Positions 1-7,742 are shown, counted from the stretch's first letter. The stretch: 18,639 bases of DNA from JAABRU01 sp964534335 (GCA_964534335.1 CAZHPS010000081.1:1-18639); one strand, 5' to 3'. Made by a program: numbers and translations. The notes: generated by a model not told the origin, from the letters alone.

Positions 1-8
1 AATCAGAC

Positions 9-199
9 GAATCACAGTTCAGACAATCCTGCAAATCCTTTAATCATGTGAATCAGGGTTCAGACAATTTGTCATAACTGCAGGGATTTTCTATAAGAAA
101 GGATTTCAGAGATTGAACAATCCCTTCTTATATGAAATCCCTGCAGTTATCAGACAATCCTGTAAATCCTTTAATCATGTGAATCCCGGTTCAGACAAT
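9..199. repeat. 41-bp direct repeat, 2+ copies, interrupted
   Basis: A unit starting CAGACAATCCTG runs from 20 to 68 and again from 151 to 199, with only four differences over 49 bases. A third partial copy of its right end (GAATCACAGTTCAGACAAT) is at 9-27. The short word CAGACAAT recurs at 20, 61, 151 and 192. The spacing 20 to 61 and 151 to 192 is 41 bp in both cases, so this was probably a tandem array that was later split. It is non-coding and lies just beyond the 3' end of the yejM-like gene. The array may continue to the left of the window. Confidence 0.8.
74..150. repeat. Long palindrome (32-bp arms) inside the direct repeat
   Basis: The left arm 74-105 begins ATAACTGCAGGGATTT and pairs with the right arm 119-150, which ends AAATCCCTGCAGTTAT. 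The 32-nt arms have about three mismatches and a 13-nt loop (106-118). It is flanked on both sides by CAGACAAT (61-68 and 151-158). That is what a small inserted hairpin element with an 8-bp target duplication would look like, although the same word is also part of the 41-bp repeat. There is no T-run after either arm, so it is not a standard terminator. Confidence 0.8.
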
Positions 200-201
200 G
201 T

Positions 202-228
202 GTCGGATTACGCTGACGCTAATCCGAC
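202..228. repeat. REP-like hairpin
   Basis: GTCGGATTA (202-210) and TAATCCGAC (220-228) form a perfect 9-bp stem around a 9-nt loop. Dispersed hairpins of this sequence type (GTCGGATTA...TAATCCGAC) are common in proteobacterial intergenic DNA. It sits 47 bp past the stop codon of the yejM-like gene and could protect its mRNA 3' end; that role is inference. Confidence 0.6.
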
Positions 229-274
229 CTACGAAACTGTCTGAACACGGATAATGTTAAGCATTTATATTCTC

Positions 275-2143
275 TCAGTTTTCGAGTGGAAAAAAATCTG
301 CTTTCTGCTGCAGAATCTCTTTAACAGCAGATAGATTCAGTTCTGCTTCCTCCATTTTTCTGTAGGACTGATCATAAATTTCATAGGAACCCACAGGATA
401 GGATACCGTAATTCTGTCTTTCTCAATAAGCGCGTCCTGTGAAAAACCGCCGCAGTAAATCCATTGTCTTTCACCTGTGTCAAAAAGATTTCTTCCATTG
501 CTGTAATCACTGTAGGAATTGGTACATCCAAACACTTCTTTCATCAAAGTCGGAACTACATCCATATGACTTGTCCTGTGTGAATAAACACCCTGCATTT
601 TTCCCTTCCAGTAAATCAGGAGCGGAACATGAATCTGATATTTGGTGAAATTTGATCCATGTCCCCAGAAATTCATATTGTTTTCATTGAATTCCTGACC
701 ATGATCCCCGGTGAAAATGACAATTGTGTTTTCCAGCAGATTTTTTTCTGCCAGGTCTTTTAACACTTTTCCGATAAGAGAATCAACAAAATGCAGTGAA
801 GTTTTATACCTGTTTTTAATCAGCATGGGATTGAAATCTCTGCTGAGTTTATGATAGTCCATCTGCTCTGCAATTGGCCTGAAAACAGTCTGATAATCCT
901 CAGGAAAAAAATAACTGTGGGGAGAATCATAAAACAGAAAACCGAAAAAAGGCAGGGAGCGTTCTGCCGTATCCAGCCACTGCATCCATTCTTCCGTCAG
1001 GTTCCTGTCTTTGTCAACAGCATTTTCCCCTTTTGAACGCAGACGCAGGTTTTTTATATCGGTAAATACAGTGCGATCAAAGGGGGGCGCGCTAAGGCTT
1101 GCACTGGCAAAAATCCCTGGCTGCCATTTTCTTTTCAGTATCTCCTGAATCAGCACAGGGCCTTTGTCCTCAGTTTCCATTACTTCCCAGAAGGAACCGA
1201 ACATACCGTAAAACAAAGTGAAAATTCCCTCACGGGTTCCATTGCCGCCACTCATATGGCTGAGAAATCTCAGTGAAGGTTCAGAAGTGAAAAACTGGTA
1301 AAGATTGGGAGTGACTTCCTGTGTGAACATGTCATCACGCATACAGTCTGTTACAATAAACAGAATATTGGAATTTTCAGCATCCGCGCTGCACTGCAAA
1401 TCCTTTTTCGGATAAGAGATCGAACTTCTGTATTTCTGATCAAATACGGCTGCATCTGGCTGATTTCCGGTATTCAGCAGACCGTGTTTTTTAAAAAAAC
1501 CTTTTGCCGTAAGTGGATGAAAAAAAGGGATATGCCGGGGGATGGATGTGACCGGTCTGTACCGGGCAGCGTCCGCAGCAGCATAGGCAAAATGTGTAAC
1601 CGCAGATATCAGCACCAATGCTGTCACTGCATAAACTGTTATTCTCCATGTTTTTGTTTTTTTGGCATATTTGGCTGTCAGTACAGCGAATCCTGTCTCA
1701 GTACCGAAAATTGCCAGAAGAACCGATATTCCGCTTATCCATGTGCCTGCTGAAAGATCAAATATTTCTGATCCTCCTTTTACCATAAGATCAAATACCA
1801 TCATATTCAGATGAAAGCGGTACTGCAGATAAACCTCATAGTCCAGGACTATAAGAAATATCAGAGCAGAAGCACCTGAAACTGCTGTAAAAAAAAGCAG
1901 TTTCCGATGCGGAAAAAACAGGATGACAGGCAGGAGAAATACAAAAAAATACAGTGCAGTGATAAGAAAGGAATGGCTTGTCAGGGCAAAAACAATCCAG
2001 ATTCCGGCTGCAAGGCTTTCAGGCGGAAAAACAAATTTTGCATAACGGGCAGTGAGAATGAAAACCGCAGCAAAATTAAACACAAGAAAAAATTTTGTCC
2101 ATTGCAGCAGAAAAAGACGGCCTGAATCCTGCGGAATATTCAT
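275..2143 (-). CDS. YejM/PbgA-like inner-membrane sulfatase-fold protein
   Basis: The 622-residue protein has about five hydrophobic segments in the first 190 residues (roughly 14-31, 45-78 probably as a pair, 82-100, 133-156, 167-187), then a periplasmic alkaline-phosphatase/sulfatase-fold domain from about 258. The domain keeps the family landmarks: TDCMRDD with Asp266, MSGGNGTREGIF with Thr303, GDHGQEF with Asp480-His481, and WGHGS with His495. The layout and the Thr site match the DUF3413 plus sulfatase architecture of YejM (PbgA/LapC). In E. coli that protein tunes lipopolysaccharide synthesis through LapB and LpxC. Metal-ligand residues appear intact here, so phosphoethanolamine-transferase-like or hydrolase activity is also possible. 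Its ATG overlaps the stop of the upstream glycosyltransferase (ATGA), implying translational coupling and a shared envelope role. Confidence 0.82.
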   Translation of the reverse strand: MNIPQDSGRLFLLQWTKFFLVFNFAAVFILTARYAKFVFPPESLAAGIWIVFALTSHSFLITALYFFVFLLPVILFFPHRKLLFFTAVSGASALIFLIVLDYEVYLQYRFHLNMMVFDLMVKGGSEIFDLSAGTWISGISVLLAIFGTETGFAVLTAKYAKKTKTWRITVYAVTALVLISAVTHFAYAAADAARYRPVTSIPRHIPFFHPLTAKGFFKKHGLLNTGNQPDAAVFDQKYRSSISYPKKDLQCSADAENSNILFIVTDCMRDDMFTQEVTPNLYQFFTSEPSLRFLSHMSGGNGTREGIFTLFYGMFGSFWEVMETEDKGPVLIQEILKRKWQPGIFASASLSAPPFDRTVFTDIKNLRLRSKGENAVDKDRNLTEEWMQWLDTAERSLPFFGFLFYDSPHSYFFPEDYQTVFRPIAEQMDYHKLSRDFNPMLIKNRYKTSLHFVDSLIGKVLKDLAEKNLLENTIVIFTGDHGQEFNENNMNFWGHGSNFTKYQIHVPLLIYWKGKMQGVYSHRTSHMDVVPTLMKEVFGCTNSYSDYSNGRNLFDTGERQWIYCGGFSQDALIEKDRITVSYPVGSYEIYDQSYRKMEEAELNLSAVKEILQQKADFFPLEN

Positions 2144-3351
2144 TTATATTTCCTGTTTTCAGTTGTTTGCATACAGAATGAGTCCAAAGAAAAACCCTTT
2201 TGCTCTGCAAGGATAAAATCAGATATTGCCTTTGCCCGGTTCTGCCATGATATTTGTTCGGCTCTTTTTTGGGCAAGTAAGACTATTTTTTCATACAGTT
2301 GGGGTGTGTCAAACAGTTCCAGCGCGGCTGCAGCAAAACGCTCTTCATCATCCGGAGGAACATACAGACAGGCATCGGCCATCACTTCCCGGACAGAAGC
2401 CAGGTCACTTCCGATAGTTGGCAGACCATGTGAAAGATAATCCAGTGCCTTGACCGGGCAGGTCAGATACCGGTTGTAATACGTGTCTTTGAGCATGACC
2501 ACACCGGCCCCGGCTTTTTCCGACATAGCTTTGTGCATCTGTTCCGGGGGCTGAAAGGAAACAAATTCAAGAGCATGTTCCATTCCCATTTTCCGGATTT
2601 TCTGCTGAAGTTCCGCGACTTCCCGTTCTTTGCCTCCCCAGAAAACTGTCCGTATGCCGTGCGCGGACAGTTTTGCTGATACCTGAAGCAGAAAATCCAG
2701 TCCTTTTTCGCCATGCAGATGTCCCACATACATCAGGGTGCGGCGTTTGCGCATTTCTTCCGGATTTGATTTTTCATTCCTTATCTTTGTTCCCAGGGGA
2801 AAAGCGCAGGAAGGAATGTCCGGGAATACTCTGCGGTAGAGTTTCTGCTGCGATTCGGTAATACATATCAGGCCGTCAATCCTCGGCAGAAAGAGATGTT
2901 CATAGAATTTTTCCCTAAAATGCCCGCTTGTTTTTTCCTTTACCCAGGAAAGATCAGCATAAAAATCATGAAGTTCATAATATCCGCAGATGTTCGGATG
3001 CCTGCAAAGCCAGATCAGAAACCAGAGAAAGCCGGAATTACGGGTAATGACAGCGACCCGGTCTTTTTTGCTCAGGGAAAGAACAAGACGCGCAGCTTCA
3101 TAAAAAACCGAAATGCTGTAAGCCGATTTGCCCAACTGCCAGCGGGGAATGCGGTGAATGTGAAATGCAGGGTTTGGGGACAGCCCGTAAAAATCCCTGA
3201 GATCAGTAAGTGTATCCGAATTTTCACCGCTGCCCATGCACAGATGTGTTTCAAAGCCGATTTCCGAAAAGGAATGGGCATTGTGCACGGCCATATTCAC
3301 AATGGGACCCGGTGTTTTCCAGTTCTGTTTGTTAATCCAGACAAAAATCAT
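2140..3351 (-). CDS. GT4-family glycosyltransferase
   Basis: This is a 403-residue glycosyltransferase with a GT-B fold. The N-terminal half includes GPIVNMAVHNAHSF (acceptor side). The C-terminal half is typical GT4: LMYVGHLHGEKGLDFLL at the start of the nucleotide-sugar domain, then PVKALDYLSHGLPTIGSDL and ASVREV near the donor site. The usual first Glu of the E-x7-E motif appears to be Asp here. The frame is open 41 codons further upstream, but I chose the ATG at 3351: an AGGAAA ribosome site lies 7-8 bases before it and homology-like sequence begins at MIFVWINKQ. It probably adds a sugar to a cell-surface glycan or lipid, given the coupled YejM-like gene. Donor and acceptor cannot be told from the sequence. 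Confidence 0.85.
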   Translation of the reverse strand: MIFVWINKQNWKTPGPIVNMAVHNAHSFSEIGFETHLCMGSGENSDTLTDLRDFYGLSPNPAFHIHRIPRWQLGKSAYSISVFYEAARLVLSLSKKDRVAVITRNSGFLWFLIWLCRHPNICGYYELHDFYADLSWVKEKTSGHFREKFYEHLFLPRIDGLICITESQQKLYRRVFPDIPSCAFPLGTKIRNEKSNPEEMRKRRTLMYVGHLHGEKGLDFLLQVSAKLSAHGIRTVFWGGKEREVAELQQKIRKMGMEHALEFVSFQPPEQMHKAMSEKAGAGVVMLKDTYYNRYLTCPVKALDYLSHGLPTIGSDLASVREVMADACLYVPPDDEERFAAAALELFDTPQLYEKIVLLAQKRAEQISWQNRAKAISDFILAEQKGFSLDSFCMQTTENRKYK

Positions 3352-3373
3352 TTTTCTGTTTCCTTTGTAAGTA

Positions 3374-3451
3374 AGCCCGGAAATAAATTTCCGGGCTATT
3401 ATGTGCCGTCCCTGGGGGACTCTGTCTTGTCCTTTTTGTCCCGACAGGGAC
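3374..3451. repeat. Three small hairpins upstream of the glycosyltransferase
   Basis: AGCCCGGAAA/TTTCCGGGCT (3374-3383 with 3388-3397) is a perfect 10-bp stem with a 4-nt loop. GTCCC/GGGAC occurs at 3408-3420 and again at 3438-3451. They lie in the 5' leader of the glycosyltransferase gene, between it and the IS630 element. None is followed by a T-run on the minus strand. They look like a dispersed hairpin cluster or a structured leader; I cannot decide which. Confidence 0.5.
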
Positions 3452-3456
3452 AATCC

Positions 3457-3486
3457 ATAATACCAATTCTCCATTGGAATAATATA
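3457..3486 (+). repeat. IS630 left terminal inverted repeat
   Basis: The core TACCAATTCTCCATTG pairs with the right end at 4581-4610. Nearly the same core recurs at 16471 and, inverted, at 16818, 17695 and 17798. Confidence 0.85.
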
Positions 3487-4606
3487 AAAAATGTGCTGTA
3501 AAATGATTGATCATTTCATTATGACATTTTTTTAAAAGGATAAATGAAAATGCCGAAAAAGAAAATATATGATGTGTCAGAAACTGCCGGACAACTTGTT
3601 GATATGCAAAAAAAAGAAAAAAAGGGACGTTTCCGTGACCGTGTCTCCTGCTGTTTCTGAAAACCGGAGAGGCCGAAACCATGACCCGTGCAGCGGAACT
3701 CTGCAATGTTTCCCGCCTTACGGCAGATGAATAGTTCCGCCGTTACGAAACTGTCGGAATCACTGAATTTCTGCGTCTGAATACAGTGACGGGCGGAGAG
3801 CGCCGTTCCTGCTGAAGTCGCGGAATGTCTGAAAAAACGTCTTTCCGAACCGGAAGGATTCGGATCATATGATGAGATAAGGATATGGATCAGAGAGAAT
3901 CATAATCTTGATATTCCTTATAAAACTGTTCATAAAACAGTCAGATATTATCTTGAGGCCGGACCCAAAACGCCGCGTCCTTCACATATAAAAAAAAACG
4001 AAAGGGAAGTGCATGAATTCAAAGAGTCACTTCCTGATAAAATATCTGAAATAACTTATAATAATGACATGAAAATCAGAATTTTTTCATACGATGAAAC
4101 AAGGTTCGGACTCATAACATCACTCGGAAAAAGAATCACGCTCCGCGGATTCAGACCTGTCGGACTGATACAGAGAACATTTGAAAATTATTACATTTAT
4201 GGAGCAGCATATGTATTGGACGGTGAAAGTTTTTTTCCCGAATTTTCAAATATGAACACAGACTGCTTTCAATGTTTTCTTAAGAAATTTTCAGAGTATT
4301 TTAAGGATAGTATGAATATGATGCTCATTGGCAGTGCAGGTATTCACAAAGCAAAAAGACTGATCATTCCCGAAAACATCTGTATGCTGTTTCTGCCGCC
4401 TTACAGCCCGGAGCTGAATCCAATCGAACGGTTTTGGCAATATATAAAGGAGGATACAAAAGGAAAAATTTTTTCCGGTCTCCCGGAAATGAAAGATTAT
4501 GTGGCAGATATTCTGAAAAAATGTTCCCAAAAAATCACAGCATCTCTTACCGGTTTTTCTTATATTTTGGATGCAGTTAATATATAATTTCAATGGCGAA
4601 TCGGTA
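3461..4606 (+). mobile_element. Decayed IS630-family insertion sequence
   Basis: The ends are inverted repeats. 3457-3486 contains TACCAATTCTCCATTG and 4581-4610 contains CAATGGCGAATCGGTA, matching over about 30 bases with a few mismatches. Both ends close on a TA dinucleotide (3461-3462 and 4605-4606), as expected for IS630/Tc1-mariner elements that duplicate TA. The length of about 1.15 kb is normal for the family. The single transposase gene inside is broken (see pseudogene). The element sits about 110 bp upstream of the glycosyltransferase and may have separated it from its original promoter. Confidence 0.88.
3544..4587 (+). pseudogene. IS630-family transposase, frameshifted and inactive
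   Basis: The reading frame starts at ATG 3544 (MKMPKKKIYDVSETAG), slips by one base near 3645-3657, continues as a helix-turn-helix region, meets an in-frame TAG at 3732 where Trp is expected, and returns to the original frame near 3807-3811. From there it is open to 4587. The DDE domain shows SYDETRFGL (first Asp) and PPYSPELNPIERFW (third acidic residue, Glu). The second catalytic site, normally an Asp-Asn-Ala type motif before the conserved His, reads IGSAGIHKAK, so the Asp is lost. Upstream of GTG 4009 only fragments can be translated. The gene has therefore lost both continuity and a catalytic residue. Confidence 0.88.
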
Positions 4607-4610
4607 TTAT
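4581..4610 (-). repeat. IS630 right terminal inverted repeat
   Basis: The reverse complement reads TACCGATTCGCCATTG. It partners the left end at 3457-3486 and is closest to the TACCAATTCGCCATTG end of the MITE-like element at 16471. Confidence 0.85.
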
Positions 4611-4715
4611 ATTGTAACTGCCTGATTTATCGATTTACACAGCAGAAAAAATTACCGAACCATTGGAATTGATATACACGAAAAAATACGAAAAGACACA
4701 ACTGACAGGGTTGTT

Positions 4716-5162
4716 TTATTTCAATGGCAAAAAGGAGAGCCATTTGCTGAAAAAGGCAACTGCTTGGGGACTGCTCTGCATTGCTGAAACAATGTGTTTT
4801 CCGAATGCGCCGCCGCCGATGGCATAATATCCAATGGCAAAACCGCCCAGAGCAATAAAACCGATGGATAATCCGCCTGCGGCAATGCAGCCGATGGCAA
4901 GCCCGCCGAAAACAAACAGGCCAAGTCCCACACCGGCTATGGCAATAATGCCCACTGCCATTCCTCCGAAGGCAATACCGCCCACTGCAAGACCTCCGAC
5001 AGCAATCCAGCCTTTGGCAATGTCTCCGATGGCAATGATGCCGTGCGCCCGGCCCCGGATTTCATTTTTTGCCGGATCAGGCCCAATGGCAATGTCCACA
5101 ATGGGCAGACCGCAGAATGTGGCCGCTGACCGTTTGCGTATGCACTGATATTTCTGCTGCAT
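4716..5162 (-). CDS. Glycine-rich pentad-repeat hypothetical protein
   Basis: This 148-residue protein has a polar N-terminus containing GLPIVDIAIGPDP, then about fourteen consecutive five-residue units of the form G-x-x-A-hydrophobic (for example GGLAV GGIAF GGMAV, ending GGFAI GYYAI GGGAF), then a short tail SKWLSFLPLK. At DNA level this gives a 15-bp periodicity. Proteins of this kind are known only as hypotheticals. The strict five-residue period with small and hydrophobic residues suggests a regular beta-solenoid-like or membrane-embedded stack, but that is inference. The start is supported by GAGGA five bases before ATG. It begins 12 bp after the stop of the PD-(D/E)XK-like gene, so the two are probably co-transcribed. 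A broken copy of its 3' end is at 7506-7640. Confidence 0.75.
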   Translation of the reverse strand: MQQKYQCIRKRSAATFCGLPIVDIAIGPDPAKNEIRGRAHGIIAIGDIAKGWIAVGGLAVGGIAFGGMAVGIIAIAGVGLGLFVFGGLAIGCIAAGGLSIGFIALGGFAIGYYAIGGGAFGKHIVSAMQSSPQAVAFFSKWLSFLPLK

Positions 5163-5174
5163 ATTTTTCCTCTG

Positions 5175-5795
5175 TCAGGTTTTCAGTTCCACAATTCCTT
5201 TCAGCACAGAAAACACATTTTCCATATCTTCCGGTATTCTGTAACTGTGGATGTCTTTTGTGATGTGTTTTGTTTTTCTGTTCAGAATACTGAATTTCCA
5301 TATATCTCCCACAGTGACAGCACCGTAAAAACTGACTGAATCCCTGTCCTCATATTTGTCAAGGGCGATCATTTCAGCAGCCAACTGATTGAAACCTTTG
5401 TCCAAATCCCCTTTTTTGGCTTCTATGACAATCAACTGCTGCTGGGATCGTATCAGATAATCCAGCAGCCCGCTCAGTTTGTCATCCAAATCTATCGGAT
5501 ATTCCACATGAATTTTTGATTCTGTGGTTCTGACAATTTCCATAAGAATGGGAGCTATCAGAAATTCCCTTTTTGCTGTTTCGGATGTAAGAGTTATTTT
5601 TGGCAGAATATTGTAACAGGTTTCCTTCATCTTTTTTATGGCTTCTCTGTCATAGCTGTCAGACCGGGGCAAATCCGGGACTTCCAGAGAAAAAGAATAA
5701 CCGAATTCTTCCACTATTTCTTCAGGAGGATTGTTCATGTCAAAATAATCAATGAAGGTATATTTCTTTCCTTCTCTGAATATTGATTTTTTCAT
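5175..5795 (-). CDS. PD-(D/E)XK nuclease-like protein
   Basis: This 206-residue protein of no named family that I can assign carries the core of a PD-(D/E)XK nuclease fold. A hydrophobic strand ending in Asp112 (SGLLDYLI) is followed by LIVIEAKKGD with Glu125-x-Lys127, then a helix with Gln137 (FNQLAAEM). This order is typical of restriction-endonuclease-like and type I R-subunit N-terminal-like domains. No helicase or DNA-recognition domain is attached, so it is either a stand-alone nuclease subunit or a relative that has lost activity. The start ATG at 5795 has AGGA about eight bases upstream. It lies 54 bp after the DUF5131 gene and 12 bp before the glycine-rich gene, in one apparent operon. 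Membership of the fold is inferred from motif spacing only. Confidence 0.7.
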   Translation of the reverse strand: MKKSIFREGKKYTFIDYFDMNNPPEEIVEEFGYSFSLEVPDLPRSDSYDREAIKKMKETCYNILPKITLTSETAKREFLIAPILMEIVRTTESKIHVEYPIDLDDKLSGLLDYLIRSQQQLIVIEAKKGDLDKGFNQLAAEMIALDKYEDRDSVSFYGAVTVGDIWKFSILNRKTKHITKDIHSYRIPEDMENVFSVLKGIVELKT

Positions 5796-5849
5796 ATGGC
5801 AGTCCTTTCAACATCCGAAAAAAATTATATTTGATACCAAAGCTGATGT

Positions 5850-6650
5850 TCAGAAAAGATGGGGAGGGAGATCGGTATCAATCGGAATTTGTTTTTTATG
5901 TATGCAGATCCGGGTTGATTGAATTTGATTTTTATTTGATAAAACAGGTAGTTGATTCCATTCTCTGCCTTCCAGTGATCTTCCGGCTGTCTTTTTGTTA
6001 AATCCACCCCATTGTTTAAAGAAATATGCAATATTTACTTTCAGGCATTGATCTCTGATATTAGTTGCCCATTCCGGCAGCATCGGTCTTGCTCCCGGTC
6101 CTGATTCCCCTCCTACAATTACCCAATTTATCCCATCCAAATTTATCTGACCTATATTGCCTAACAATGGTTCAAAGGAAATGAATCTTACAGAAGCATT
6201 AACTGATCTCAAACAGTCAATTCGCTTTTTATAATTCTTTGATTCAACTGTCACCCCAATCCATACGTTATGAGGCCATAAGCCTATATCTTTACTGATT
6301 TTTGCCATACGTTTTGCTCTTTTGGTTAATATTTGAAAAGTATGCTGGGGGCATTTATTGACTATATTCAAAATATCAAAGAGATAACTGTCAGGAACAT
6401 TGCTATGAAAAATATCGCTCATACTGCATACAAATATATTATGATTTCCTTTCCAGTTGAGAGGATGTGACAATCTGTCCGGATGCAATGTTAATGTGAA
6501 GGGGTTTTCTTTTGGATAACCATATCTTCCGGCTAATCGTTTTGCCATTCGTTCAGCATAGCAATTCAGGCAGCCGTCACTGATTTTTGTGCAGCCTGTG
6601 ATAGGATTCCAAGTTGATTCAGTCCATTCTATCAAAGAATTAAAAGCCAT
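5850..6650 (-). CDS. DUF5131 (phage Gp37/Gp68) three-Cys protein
   Basis: This 266-residue protein opens with IEWTESTWNPITGC and a cysteine cluster Cys20-x6-Cys27-x2-Cys30 (CTKISDGCLNCYAERMAKRL), the signature of the Gp37/Gp68 or DUF5131 family. Later family landmarks are FVCSMSDIFH, FQILTKRAKRM, WIGVTVES, RFISFEPLLG and VIVGGESGPGARP, ending with FFKQWGG and GREWNQLP. The cysteines and barrel-like strand pattern resemble radical-SAM enzymes, but the chemistry is not established. About 30 residues follow the usual family end and look like a non-conserved extension. The gene begins three bases after the tcmP stop, so the two are translationally coupled. This pairing is recurrent: tcmP is named as the partner of three-Cys-motif proteins. 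Confidence 0.88.
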   Translation of the reverse strand: MAFNSLIEWTESTWNPITGCTKISDGCLNCYAERMAKRLAGRYGYPKENPFTLTLHPDRLSHPLNWKGNHNIFVCSMSDIFHSNVPDSYLFDILNIVNKCPQHTFQILTKRAKRMAKISKDIGLWPHNVWIGVTVESKNYKKRIDCLRSVNASVRFISFEPLLGNIGQINLDGINWVIVGGESGPGARPMLPEWATNIRDQCLKVNIAYFFKQWGGFNKKTAGRSLEGREWNQLPVLSNKNQIQSTRICIHKKQIPIDTDLPPHLF

Positions 6651-6653
6651 TGA

Positions 6654-7490
6654 TTATGCCTTTCTGTTTGAATATTTGTTAAATATATCCTGTATAATAT
6701 TTTGTGCTACTGTCTGATTTGAAGCGAAAAACAGATAGTATATTATAGCATTTTGTGTATTGCGCATTGCTATAGGCTTCGGGACATTTTTAAAGCCTGC
6801 CACCGTTTTAAGTCGTTGCCTGAAAGCCTCTGCAATTGCCTCATTCGAAACTTTTTCAATTTTTGTTTCTCCAAAAACAGACAGTTGGGATGAATCTGCA
6901 TATGCGATGCTTAGCCATGAATCGTCTCCCCAAAATTTGTTCATTCGTTCAATCTGTTCTTCTGTTACACCTTCCGGATTTCGCCAGAGTACGTTGCGAT
7001 TCATATCTGCTACAGGAAAATTCAAAAAAATATCAAATGTTTTCATCTTGGCAATATTAAAAATAACCTCCCAGTCAAGATGTAAACCGTATGGATCCAA
7101 TACACAAAGCGCCCGGCGATACTCGTCATATCTTACCTTTGGAATTATATGTTTCAGCATAACTGAGTTGCAGTCACCATGATAAATATGAACATCAGAA
7201 CGGGAACCTGAAAGTTCTTCGAGAGATTTTATTTTTTGCTTATTCAGATCTATTAAATGATATTCTTTAAAAGGCGGGGATACCAAAAGTGCATTAAGAG
7301 GACTCCCAAGTATAAATTCTCCTGTATTTTTAGATATGTGTTTGCCAGCACCTGCAAATGCATCAATATAAATATGATAGAAATAAGATCTTTCTTTGGT
7401 ACTTAATATTTTGGAATAAGCAGAAGCATATTCTTTAATAATATCAAGTTTAATTTCACTCCAATATCCAATTTCATCGTATTTTGGCAT
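6654..7490 (-). CDS. tcmP: Three-Cys-motif partner protein TcmP
   Basis: This 278-residue protein has a methyltransferase-like layout. YHIYIDAFAGAG (residues 38-49) resembles a SAM-binding first strand and loop. EYHLIDLNKQK (77-87) fits the acidic second strand. Then come VHIYHGDCN, CVLDPYGLHLDW (about 129-140) and DIFLNFPVADMNRN. These are family features of TcmP, which occurs next to three-Cys-motif (DUF5131) proteins; function remains unknown. The ATG at 7490 is preceded by a weak GTGAG site and lies only 17 bp from the end of the broken glycine-rich gene, so its promoter must be in or beyond that remnant. The gene looks clearly more AT-rich than the housekeeping genes, consistent with horizontal acquisition. 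Confidence 0.87.
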   Translation of the reverse strand: MPKYDEIGYWSEIKLDIIKEYASAYSKILSTKERSYFYHIYIDAFAGAGKHISKNTGEFILGSPLNALLVSPPFKEYHLIDLNKQKIKSLEELSGSRSDVHIYHGDCNSVMLKHIIPKVRYDEYRRALCVLDPYGLHLDWEVIFNIAKMKTFDIFLNFPVADMNRNVLWRNPEGVTEEQIERMNKFWGDDSWLSIAYADSSQLSVFGETKIEKVSNEAIAEAFRQRLKTVAGFKNVPKPIAMRNTQNAIIYYLFFASNQTVAQNIIQDIFNKYSNRKA

Positions 7491-7505
7491 AATTATCTCA
7501 CTGAT

Positions 7506-7640
7506 TCATTTCAATGGCAGAAATGGAAGCCATTTGCCAAAGAAAGCAAGACCTTCAGGACTGCGCTATATGGCGGAAACAGTTTATTTTCCGAACGCAC
7601 ATCCGCCAAACGCATAATATCCGATGGTAAAACCGCGCAC
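7506..7640 (-). pseudogene. 3' remnant of glycine-rich pentad-repeat gene
   Basis: Reading leftwards in one frame gives GFTIGYYAFGGCAFGK, stop, TVSAI, stop, then RSPEGLAFFGKWLPFLPLK and a terminal stop at 7506-7508. This aligns with the last ~45 residues of the intact gene at 4716-5162 (GGFAIGYYAIGGGAFGKHI...FFSKWLSFLPLK). Two stop codons (at the His and Gln positions) and the missing 5' two thirds make it non-functional. Similarity begins at the stop codon and fades near 7640-7650. It stands directly between cdsA and tcmP. Confidence 0.85.
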
Positions 7641-7742
7641 AGCCGCGATCCGGTGAAAAAAATGCGTTTGCCATCTATTTTTTTATAAAAATATGGCAAA
7701 TTGAATGTTATATGGAAACATACATATCGCAGAAAATCCCCC

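Noticed and set aside
2896..3501. 201-codon plus-strand open frame
   Set aside because: Antisense shadow of the glycosyltransferase, running into the hairpins and the IS630 end.
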